This document shows, one piece after another, positions 56,121-64,000 of a DNA stretch of 64,000 nucleotides. The position numbers were made by a program, and so were the translations under genes. Below the pieces are notes generated by a model. It did not search any database. It had not been told where the DNA came from and saw only the letters and a list, made by a program, of their open reading frames with translations. The stretch is from Symsagittifera roscoffensis (taxonomy: Eukaryota; Xenacoelomorpha; Acoela; Convolutidae). The DNA lies in NCBI RefSeq assembly GCF_963678635.1, contig NC_087063.1:27771649-27835648 (forward strand), written 5' to 3'. Numbering within the stretch: the stretch's first letter is position 1; every line of letters begins with the position of its first letter.

Positions 56121-58234
56121 AGTTCACGTTTGATGTTTTCAAATGAAACTTGTGCCTCATCAGTCCAGGTGAACTTTTTGCCCTTGTTTCTCATCAACCT
56201 CTGCATGGGGTATATTTTGTCAGCATACCCCTTGATGAACTCAGCGAATCCCAAAAAACTCATCAGCTGTGTATCTGTCTTAGGTGCCTTCCAGGTCAGC
56301 ACCGCTTCAACCGCTTCGGGATCTGGTCTCACTCCATGTTTGTCAACCAGGCGGCCCAGATACTTTATGGAGTCCCTGAGGATTTCACACTTAGAGGGTT
56401 TACATTTCAGACCCGCCTGCTTCATGCAAGAAAACACCTCCTCCAACCTCTCTATGTGGTCTTCTAAGGTTGGTGTTGCAATCACGACATCATCAACATA
56501 ACACATGATGAGATTCCCGTATTTCTTAGTGACGCTCGTAAGTGCCTGGGCCATCAGTCGCTGGAATGTGGCCGTCGCGTTGCACAATCCGAATGGCATC
56601 CTCTTCCACTGGAACAATCCCATCTCACACGCGAAGCCTGTTTTCTCTCGATCTAGCTTTCTGAGTGGCACTTGCCAGAACGCAGAGCCCAAATCCAACG
56701 TCGTGAAGAACTTCGCGTCTCCCAGCTTGGATAGGCTCTCATCGATGCGGGGAATCGGGTATGCGTCCTTTATAGTCACTGCGTTCAGATAACGGAAATC
56801 ACAACAAAATCTGAGTTGTCCCCCTTTCTTTTTCGCCATGACCACGCCACAAGCCCACGGGGACTTCGACGGCTCGATCATGTCGTACTCCATTAACATC
56901 TCGATTTCCTTTCTACACGCTTCTGACTTGTTTGGGGTCATTCTTCTCGCCCCTTCCCTATGAGGTACCGAGCCCTCTTCTATCTCAATCTCGTGTTCTA
57001 CAAAATTACAGCAACCTATGTCGGCCTTATGTTTCGAAAAAACGTCTGCGCTCCGATTTAGCACCGCTCTGAGCGAATCTAGTTCCTTGTCTGTTATTTT
57101 ACCCTTCAAATGTTCTATCTCAGGTAGAACTGGTTTATTCGCTGCTAACTCTGCTTCTGTCGGCCTCTCAGGAAAGTTGGAACAGCCTGAGAGGCCAGTG
57201 ACATAGATCGCTCCCTGATTGGCCGCTGCCAACCTGATGTTTGTCGGTATGAGATCCGACCTCTCGAAACCCATGTCGGTCCAAGTTTTGACTGGCATGA
57301 CACTAACCACTGCTCCCGTGTCTAGCAATCCCTTTACGGAAAGTTGCCTGCCTTGCACGTCTAGCACGTGCGCAGCCAGATTGGCCTCGCAACCTATATG
57401 CACCGCATCTTGTTCGAGCATCGCGTTGTGTCCGATTCGTCTAACCTTCAGCTCCTCTTGACCAATGTATATCCGGCCAATCTGATCGTTCGCAGCAGTT
57501 ATGTGAGCTTTCGTGTAGATATTGATGCCATCCACATTCATCAGGATCGGGTAAGGGCCATGGACATCGATATAATGTCCGTCCACTTTCATCAGCCTCG
57601 GACCTCCCGTTGTGAGCAGCGCTCGCACTGCCCTGGAGTCCAGTTTGGGATCTTTCTCCTTCAGGTAGTCGGCATAGATGTCCAGGTGGACTAGTGTAAT
57701 CTCGGATGGTTCACTCAAGTTCTTGACCACCTGGTGCCCTGCGACTGAGATGATGGACATTATTTTGGTCCCCTCCTTCGTCATGCCGAAAGTCTTACCA
57801 GATATAACGTTCAGTTTTAGTCCCTGTTTCCTGGGTTCCTCTTTGTCTTCTACTTTTGTCCTTTTACCCAGAACATTAACACTTTCCCGAAGATCTGTGC
57901 TCTCCAGCTCCGACCTTACCCATTGCTCCACTTCTTTCGTGGCTAGGTCCTGTTTGACATTCTGCAGCGCTGTCCTTGCTGCCAGGCCGTAATCCACCTT
58001 GAGTGGGCTAGACGACTCTGCTTCGAGGTTCGAGGCTACCACCTCGTCAGGCCATGTCTTAACCTTTTTGGTCGTGAAGGTGCTCGGTGTCGTCTCCTTT
58101 CTCCGAGATTCAGCCTCGTTCATCAGACGTGCTCGACTGGCCTTGACACCCGAAAGCGCCTCTTGCATCCCAAAATTGAGTACAATCCGACTTGAAGTGT
58201 CCCTCCAAGTTACAGAAGAAACACCTCGGACCAT
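55985..58234 (-). CDS. pol: pol: aspartic protease and reverse transcriptase of giant Ty3/Gypsy element
   Basis: Protease motif VKGLLDTGAVVSVMP (DTG active site) at about residues 310-325. Reverse transcriptase follows: LRFCCDFRYLNAVTIKDAYP, FFTTLDLGSAFWQVPL, FQWKRMPFGLCNATATFQ, and the catalytic box CYVDDVVIATP, then the connection SFLGFAEFIKGYADKI. The ORF overlaps the end of gag by about 125 bases, an arrangement for which the family is known to use frameshifting. Confidence 0.92.
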   Translation of the reverse strand: MVRGVSSVTWRDTSSRIVLNFGMQEALSGVKASRARLMNEAESRRKETTPSTFTTKKVKTWPDEVVASNLEAESSSPLKVDYGLAARTALQNVKQDLATKEVEQWVRSELESTDLRESVNVLGKRTKVEDKEEPRKQGLKLNVISGKTFGMTKEGTKIMSIISVAGHQVVKNLSEPSEITLVHLDIYADYLKEKDPKLDSRAVRALLTTGGPRLMKVDGHYIDVHGPYPILMNVDGINIYTKAHITAANDQIGRIYIGQEELKVRRIGHNAMLEQDAVHIGCEANLAAHVLDVQGRQLSVKGLLDTGAVVSVMPVKTWTDMGFERSDLIPTNIRLAAANQGAIYVTGLSGCSNFPERPTEAELAANKPVLPEIEHLKGKITDKELDSLRAVLNRSADVFSKHKADIGCCNFVEHEIEIEEGSVPHREGARRMTPNKSEACRKEIEMLMEYDMIEPSKSPWACGVVMAKKKGGQLRFCCDFRYLNAVTIKDAYPIPRIDESLSKLGDAKFFTTLDLGSAFWQVPLRKLDREKTGFACEMGLFQWKRMPFGLCNATATFQRLMAQALTSVTKKYGNLIMCYVDDVVIATPTLEDHIERLEEVFSCMKQAGLKCKPSKCEILRDSIKYLGRLVDKHGVRPDPEAVEAVLTWKAPKTDTQLMSFLGFAEFIKGYADKIYPMQRLMRNKGKKFTWTDEAQVSFENIKRELCEVRSSACQQRRGCSCWIRMHQWLRSRAYFTRSRSGTGERFFVQ

Positions 58235-60221
58235 ATTTCATGATGAGCCCTCTGACGTACTCTTCATGATCCTCGTCGGTCGCGTCGGCGTCCTCGAGAA
58301 AGTAGCCTATGGCCTTCATGTTCTGTTTGTATGCAGAACACGCGGAAACGTGATGGTCCATCGAACCACAATTCGCACACGACCTCCTCTTATCCATGTC
58401 ATCGCGAGGTTTGTACCAACTGGAATTCGCACCAGTGTTTGTCCCGCTATAGTTGCCATAATTGCTGTAACGGTTTTGCGCCCTCGGTTTTATGAGTAAA
58501 TACTCGCGTGACTTCATACGCAAGTCGTCAGGCGTGGGTACCTGGTCAAGCGACAGGGTGAAGTGAGTGGCCAACATCGTCTTCAACTCCTCACTCCTTA
58601 CTCCGTCCATGAAATTCGAAGCAATCGTCAAGTTTCGCTCGGATATTCTCTCATCCGGGTTGCTTCTCCTCCTAAGCAATTCAAGGTCGTCCAAGAATTT
58701 ATCTATGGATTCGTCATCTCTTTGACGCCTCTTTTCGAACTTCACCATAGCCTGGTGCCCTTGTACTCCAGAGCCGAAACGATTCAATAGGATGTCGAAT
58801 ATCTTGCGAGCGCTGTCTCTCTCATTGGCTCTTTTCGCCATTACACAACTTAATGCAGTACCCTCCAGGTTGCTCGTCAGCGCGCTGCACTCTTGTTTCT
58901 TGGAGAGATTCTCTTCCTCAAAGTGTAACTTCATCACCTCTATCCAAGTATCAATGCAGCCGTCTGACTCGTCTTTATATGACTTCGGCTTTTTCAGTGT
59001 CCTTCTTGACCTCTCTCCTCTCTCGGTTGACTTCGAGAGCTTGGTGATGAATGTTTCGAGAGATCTCTTCAGAGGCTCAAACATCGAGGCATACATTGTT
59101 GTGTCCTGTGAGACTGTAGTCAGATCTGGTACTGAACTGACTTGTGGCACGGTTGGCAACCTTGTCTCCGGGGTGGCATCTGCCTCCGGCGGGACTGGAT
59201 TCGTCCAGCCAGGCCTCGACGGGGCTGCCCTTGGCCGCTCCTTGTTTCTAGGTTCGTAGTTCGTTCTCGAGCCTTGCTGGGCTCTGGCATTGCTGCCCGT
59301 ACTATCTCCATCATTCGCATGGCGTGAGCGCTCCCTTGGGTTGGAGCGCTCCTGCCAACTACTCCCATTCAGGATCGCGTCAAGCTTCCGCATCATTAAG
59401 TCAGACTTTGCATCTAACCTCTTCTCCAGGCTAGTCATCGTGTGGGCGTGGGTACTATCATGATCGTTCAACAATCGTTCGATCTCCCTGGTCATCCTAG
59501 CCTCTCTTTCGTATGACTCCTTGTTTGCCTGTGCCAGGCTCTCCGCCAGGCATTGATCGGTGTTGCGAATCAACTGAGCTTGATCAATCCTCGCCTGCGA
59601 CTTCACGTGCATTAGTTCATCTATCAGATCCTCTTGACCTTTGTGAGCTCTCTCATCAACCTGATCTATTCTTTTGGTCATATCCCGTCTCAGTTCATCT
59701 AGACCATTCATTACGCCAGCGAACATGTCACTTATGTCGCCGGTGGCCCCAAATGACGGGGTTAGTCCCAGAGAAGATGAGGTCAACTGCGGCTGCAGCC
59801 TGGTGCTTGATGACGCACCGCCTTTTTGCTTGCTCATCGACTTCATTAATCTATCGAAGGTTGATGACGCTCCCATCGTTATCCCATCTGACATGGGCCT
59901 GGTCGGCGAGGCCGACGACGCCTTCCTGCTCATATCATTCCTTGGGCACGGTGTGAAGTTCACATCCGGATGGGCTATCTCCGGGTAGTCATAACTGGAA
60001 GTTAAACCTACAGTTGGTAGTGACGCCACGCGCTCGTCGTACAAAGACTTCCAACTCTTCTTGGCCTTCGAACCCGGTTGTTCTTCACTCGGGCTTATAC
60101 TCGACATCATCGCGTTGTTGCTCTGCTTGGCCAGAGATGAGTGGGTACTAGCCGAATGTGAGTATTCTCCCCTCCACCTGTGACTCTTGGTCTCCGATTT
60201 GGACATTCCCTTGAATAACAC
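58110..60221 (-). CDS. gag: gag of giant Ty3/Gypsy element
   Basis: 703 aa. A long charged and Ser-rich N-terminal part with coiled-coil character (about residues 165-290) precedes a retrotransposon-gag capsid-like domain (IDTWIEVMKLHFEEENLS, RFGSGVQGHQAMVKFEKRRQ, DKFLDDLELLRRR) and two CCHC zinc knuckles (CANCGSMDHHVSAC and CFFCNLEGHFKSDC, both C-x2-C-x4-H-x4-C). It forms the particle and binds the element RNA. It is larger than most Gypsy gags (300-450 aa). Confidence 0.9.
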   Translation of the reverse strand: MLFKGMSKSETKSHRWRGEYSHSASTHSSLAKQSNNAMMSSISPSEEQPGSKAKKSWKSLYDERVASLPTVGLTSSYDYPEIAHPDVNFTPCPRNDMSRKASSASPTRPMSDGITMGASSTFDRLMKSMSKQKGGASSSTRLQPQLTSSSLGLTPSFGATGDISDMFAGVMNGLDELRRDMTKRIDQVDERAHKGQEDLIDELMHVKSQARIDQAQLIRNTDQCLAESLAQANKESYEREARMTREIERLLNDHDSTHAHTMTSLEKRLDAKSDLMMRKLDAILNGSSWQERSNPRERSRHANDGDSTGSNARAQQGSRTNYEPRNKERPRAAPSRPGWTNPVPPEADATPETRLPTVPQVSSVPDLTTVSQDTTMYASMFEPLKRSLETFITKLSKSTERGERSRRTLKKPKSYKDESDGCIDTWIEVMKLHFEEENLSKKQECSALTSNLEGTALSCVMAKRANERDSARKIFDILLNRFGSGVQGHQAMVKFEKRRQRDDESIDKFLDDLELLRRRSNPDERISERNLTIASNFMDGVRSEELKTMLATHFTLSLDQVPTPDDLRMKSREYLLIKPRAQNRYSNYGNYSGTNTGANSSWYKPRDDMDKRRSCANCGSMDHHVSACSAYKQNMKAIGYFLEDADATDEDHEEYVRGLIMKYGPRCFFCNLEGHFKSDCTQFWDARGAFGCQGQSSTSDERG

Positions 60222-63200
60222 TTCCTCTCGCGGCTCGACCTCGGAACGCTCCGAGGTCTCCTCCGTCCTCTCGACTTCCTCCCGCTCGAGGTCCTCGCTC
60301 GGCTCAAAGTCGGGTCAAATGAGCGTCTGTTCTCCCTCGTCAAAGGGGTCCACAAGCGTTTCGCTCGCGGTTCCGGCTTCGGCGCTCCGCCTTCGATCGC
60401 CATCGAGATTTTTCTCGCTCCTCAATCTCATTTCGCTCACTGAAAGATCAGGTTGACCTTTAGTCGATTCGGTTTCGGTAAACACGTCGGAGGCGCTGCT
60501 AAACGAGGACTGGCTACGCCTAGTTTTAAATTTTCACGTGTTGCCCTTGCTCAGCCTGGGAATCTTAGTAGTCAATCCTAACGAATCCCTGCGCTGCATG
60601 CTTTGTGACAAAAAACAATATTCGTATGATTTAGTGGCGATGCACACGTACCGCAAACAAGTTCAAGCTAAATTAATTAACGCTGCCTCCTCGATCTCGT
60701 AATTATCAAGAGTGTCTCTTAGGTTTCTCAACGACAATCTTAGTGACTCAGTTAGAGTTAAACACACACAGGGCCTGCTCAGTATTGATATAATGCTAAC
60801 ACAACCCTGTCGTATAGTATAACAGTATCACAAAATTTTCGCAAGATATAATCAACACACAAAACACAATAGATAATCAGATAAGAATATCCTACAGGTG
60901 ACAGCGACCTTTTGTCAGTATCAATTTATCGCCACACATTTTATCAAGTCGCTGCTTTGTTAAAATTAAACAATCTTTGATAAAAAGCAGTGATGACTCA
61001 GAAACAGATCAATAAAACTTAGTCTTAAAGAAAAAGACTTCCCCCAATCGGAACGATCCGAAAGAACAAAGCCCAGGACACAGTCTTCTCAAGTGGGTGT
61101 GTATTTGCCTAATACACCCACCGAGGTCTTCTTTCAGGTGCCCTGCGATTGCCCGAGCTGTCCTATTAAGTGGCTCAAGGCAACCTCTGATCGAAAATTT
61201 CTAAAGTCTATGAAAAAGCTCTCCCACACCCGGACTGCTCCAAGTGCACGAGAGTAGGGAACAACTTTTCTTCTCAAGTGAATGTGTATTCGCCTAATAC
61301 ACTCACCGAGGTATTCCTTTATTTGTTCCCGGATTGCCCGAACTTTCCTATTAAGTAGCTCAAGGCAACCACACAACCAAAATCACAATAAAAAAAATTT
61401 TGTTCGGGTACTTCTGATACACCCGATCTAGAATCCAAAGTTGATCACAAATTTCCGGGTCAAAATGGGCTCTTATAATCCTAATGAGCGCCTAATATCC
61501 TAATATAATTCTGATTAAATGGGTATTTTCCGTTTCCCAAATTGCCACAGAAGATTTCCTCAAGTTTCTAACAAGGAAGGTTGTTTAGAAGGGATAAGAC
61601 ACTCCGGAGAGTTACTTCGGAGGGTTGTTAAGACACTTAGCCTACTTCGGAGGGTACCTTAATCACCCAAGTCACTTCGGAGGGTCCCCCTAAATTTACT
61701 AAGGAGGGTCAATAAGATGCTTAATATGCTCCGGAGGGTTACTTCGGAGGGTACCTCCAAATTTCAAATTTCTGAGCCTCACTTAGAAGGGCCTTCAATT
61801 AATTTCAGGAAGCGTCAAAACAAGCTAAATTCTCTATGGGGGGCTGTTTTAACTTCTTTGGATAACCTCGTGGAAGTTTTCCACTAAGGAGGGTTGCTAA
61901 GGGCCTTAGCTGACTCTAGAGGGTTACCTCGGAGGGTTCCCCAAAAATCAAGAAAAAAGGTTATGTTACCGCAATAAAGTCTCCAAAAGCGGTCTACCTG
62001 ACTTAAAACTAGGTTGGCTGACACGGTCAACCTTCCCAGTTGGATAAAAAGGTGTTTTGATAAAATTTTCTGCCGCTCGGAGGGTTACCTGTAGTTTGGA
62101 CCCTCCGAACCAACAAATTCTAAAAAATTTTTCTTTTCCGAGATTATCAACCCAAAAACGGTTGCGGTCCGAAAAAGTGGTACAAAACGTCGACTTATGG
62201 TACCAAAATTATCCCGATCGGTTGGCTAGTCTTTGAGAAACTGCCAAAAAAGTGTTTGTCCAAATGGCCCTTTTTCACCACCTATATAAGTTCTGAGAAA
62301 CTTTTTCCGCAATTCCTATCGAAAGTGCCTAAAAATAACTGAAACGAGCGTAGTAGCCCTGTACGGCACTGGAATAGTGCAAAAAACCGGATCAAAATTG
62401 GTTTGGAGGCAAAAATTTGGCCAATAACTATCGAATTTGGACCCTCCGATTCCTTCCTTTTCCGATCCTTAAGTCGTTAGCTCTATCTACGGAGCTGATC
62501 GGTGGGTTACTCAAAAATTTTTCTGGCAGCCGAGCACGTTATGCTAGCACGCTCTTAACACAAAAAATTTTATTGCTCTAACTCTAAAAACTCAAAAACT
62601 CGATCCCGAAAACAGATTGACAAAATCCAGAACATTATCGAAATTTTGACCGAAAAATTTTGGTTCTTTCCAACTTTGACTGAGTCTTTTCTCACGCGGT
62701 TTCTTTAGTTAGGGGGATCGAACTACGTAGCTACTCCCTATATAAAAGCTTTTTGTTGTTCGGAAAAGCTCGGATATCCAAAAATTTGGGGGTCTACAGT
62801 TTGATCGAAAATCGATGATTTTCGACAAAATTGGGTGTTTTTTGGGTCTAATTTAGGAGATAAGTAATATGTAATAAGGTTAATAACCTATTAGTAGTCG
62901 TTAATGAATAGTACTATACCCTCTTTTGCACCAAAATACCCGAATTAAGACCCTTAACTCGGAAATTTGTAATCGATGGAGGGTACAATCGGACCGTGCC
63001 AATCGTGCCCCCCACCACGTAAGTTTTAATGAAATAGTACCCGAACGATACTAAAATTGATTCAACGATACCCAACAGTCGTTGCGGATGTTGTCCCTGA
63101 TGTCCCTGTTGAGTGTGGAACACGTTGATCAGCTTGCCACTCTACCCTCCGGTCACCAGCAAAATCACCATTAACGTGTTTAAACACTCAAATTACACTC

Positions 63201-63733
63201 GAGGGAGGGTACCCAACCCTTCACCAAAACACACAATCTTTCTATCAGAAACGAAATAATTCAATCTGAAACAACAACAAATAGGAAGGTCAGATCACAT
63301 CTCGTCCGGAAATAATATATAAACTGTCACTTTACATTTTTTACTGTTTTTGGTCTTTTTTGGGTTTTTTACTGTTTTTTGTACTTTTTTGTTTTCAAAT
63401 AAATTTGTTTTTGGTTTTTTGTTGGTTATACACTATTTCTGTTTGGTTTTACGCTTTCTCTTTAATTGTTTTTGGTCCTGGGACCTCAGGACAAGCGGGC
63501 TCTAGATTTCCCACCTAACCCTCCGGCCCCCGGAATTTTCGGTGTTAACTAAGTTAAAAAGCTAAATAGTACTGGACGGAGGGTACGCACCTTCCCCCCA
63601 GTACAACAACGGTCATTAAGGCCTCTACCTCGGGCATACGCCCGGAGCGGAGGGTTCGTCGCTGAAACGCTTGCTGATCATGATGGTCTTATGCCTTTGA
63701 CAGGCCCACCCAGGAGCGCCATAAAAACGTCTA
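60222..63733 (-). other. 5' leader of the giant element (non-coding, motif-rich)
   Basis: 3.5 kb between the 5' LTR and gag with no significant ORF. It contains about 17 copies of GGAGGGT or its complement between about 61620 and 63655, and two diverged ~110-base repeats (about 61091-61200 and 61277-61380), each starting with a GTGnnTGTGTATT...AATACACnCAC hairpin. Such leaders hold packaging and translation signals in retroelements, but the length here is extreme. Confidence 0.7.
63705..63721 (-). other. Candidate primer-binding site
   Basis: On the minus strand TGGCGCTCCTGGGTGGG starts with the TGG expected of a tRNA 3'-CCA complement and lies 12 bases inside the LTR edge, further in than the usual 0-5 bases. 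I could not assign the tRNA. Confidence 0.35.
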
Positions 63734-64000
63734 TGTAACATTCGCCCAAATACTACACAGCGACGGAGCGTAGAAAAAGTACCTATTAACGACTGGCAGG
63801 CGTCAGTTACCTTAATCCTACTCGCTTTTCACCCTCTCGACCTTGCCAGTTGATTTTCTGGTCTGTCTAGGGCAAAGTAAAAAGTTACCATTTTTAGGCC
63901 ATCAGTCAAACGACTTTTGATCAGCTTTCGTTTACATGTGAACACAACCACATAGCTGAGTCTCGGATCCTCAGACTACGTGATTGTCATTAAAAACACG
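63734..64000 (-). repeat. 5' LTR of the giant element (right copy, partial)
   Basis: Starts TGTAACATTCGCCC and matches 43535-43801 at 265 of 267 positions. The remaining 1.3 kb is expected beyond the window. Confidence 0.92.

Larger units (their letters stand above)
43535..64000 (-). mobile_element. Giant Ty3/Gypsy-class LTR retrotransposon (right LTR cut by window edge)
   Basis: Whole-element entry. The first 267 bases of each LTR (43535-43801 and 63734-64000) match except at two positions. Internal region 45131-63733 (18.6 kb); with two LTRs of about 1.6 kb the full element would be about 21.8 kb, far above the usual 5-8 kb of the family. Order in its own direction: leader, gag, protease-RT, RNase H-integrase, about 7.5 kb of extra ORFs, polypurine tract, LTR. 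The coding part looks nearly whole, with roughly three to five interruptions of continuous reading, some of which may be normal expression signals. The LTR match implies a young copy. Flanking target duplication cannot be checked because the right end is outside the window. Confidence 0.93.

Noticed and set aside
45540-60456. Many plus-strand frames of 60-171 aa across the giant element
   Set aside because: Antisense shadows of the minus-strand element ORFs; none shows a domain.
43535-64000. Bel/Pao, Copia or endogenous retrovirus assignment
   Set aside because: Integrase follows RNase H, which excludes Copia. The two-knuckle gag and GPF-type module after integrase fit Ty3/Gypsy, and no retroviral envelope was found.

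Overview
This is a 64-kb piece of an AT-rich, intron-bearing animal (metazoan) genome, most likely an invertebrate. Evidence: GT-AG introns of about 0.2 to 9 kb in conserved eukaryotic genes, several tRNA-derived SINE families, foldback elements, and an LTR retrotransposon of the Ty3/Gypsy type. The phylum cannot be fixed from sequence reading alone. Candidate 3' splice sites a few bases before the start codons of AP3D1 and TRAPPC5, and about 60 bases before that of WASP, combined with short same-strand spacing, hint at a lineage that uses spliced-leader trans-splicing of polycistronic transcripts. That is inference.

Host genes (1-43.5 kb), nearly all on the minus strand, left to right: first coding exon of AP-3 complex delta (224-319, rest off the window); a complete NDR-type kinase, STK38/tricornered (1020-6663, seven exons, 468 aa); a 3.17-kb nearly identical tandem duplication (about 7632-13965) containing a duplicated transmembrane-type exon; TRAPPC5 (13979-16768, four exons, 192 aa); Mediator MED8 (17059-20394, four exons, 320 aa); an unrecognised small plus-strand gene model divergent from MED8 (20921-25600); a single-exon WASP/N-WASP (26527-29253, 908 aa); and a mitochondrial copper chaperone SCO1/2 (29649-43474) whose largest intron (8.9 kb) is packed with repeats. 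The genes pair as STK38>AP3D1, MED8>TRAPPC5 and SCO>WASP with gaps of 700, 290 and 395 bases.

Repeats: two or three tRNA-derived SINE families, a recurrent repeat end carrying a CCCTTGC/GCAAGGG hairpin, a 126-bp foldback element in a MED8 intron, a perfect 57-bp palindrome, a 42-bp minisatellite, a 541-bp tandem array, and LINE endonuclease fragments.

From 43535 to the right edge lies a giant Ty3/Gypsy-class LTR retrotransposon on the minus strand (about 21.8 kb if the cut-off right LTR equals the left one). Parts in its own reading direction: LTR, 3.5-kb leader rich in GGAGGGT motifs and hairpins, gag with two CCHC knuckles, protease, YVDD reverse transcriptase, RNase H, integrase, then about 7.5 kb of extra coding sequence, a polypurine tract and the 3' LTR. 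The extra ORFs include a TARG1/OARD1-like macro domain and at least two segments resembling SGNH/GDSL hydrolases, plus about 975 aa in three ORFs that I do not recognise. The two LTRs differ at only two of 267 comparable bases, so the insertion is young. It lies about 60 bp upstream of the SCO start codon in the same orientation. This element, with its macro-domain and SGNH-like cargo, is the most unusual system in the window.
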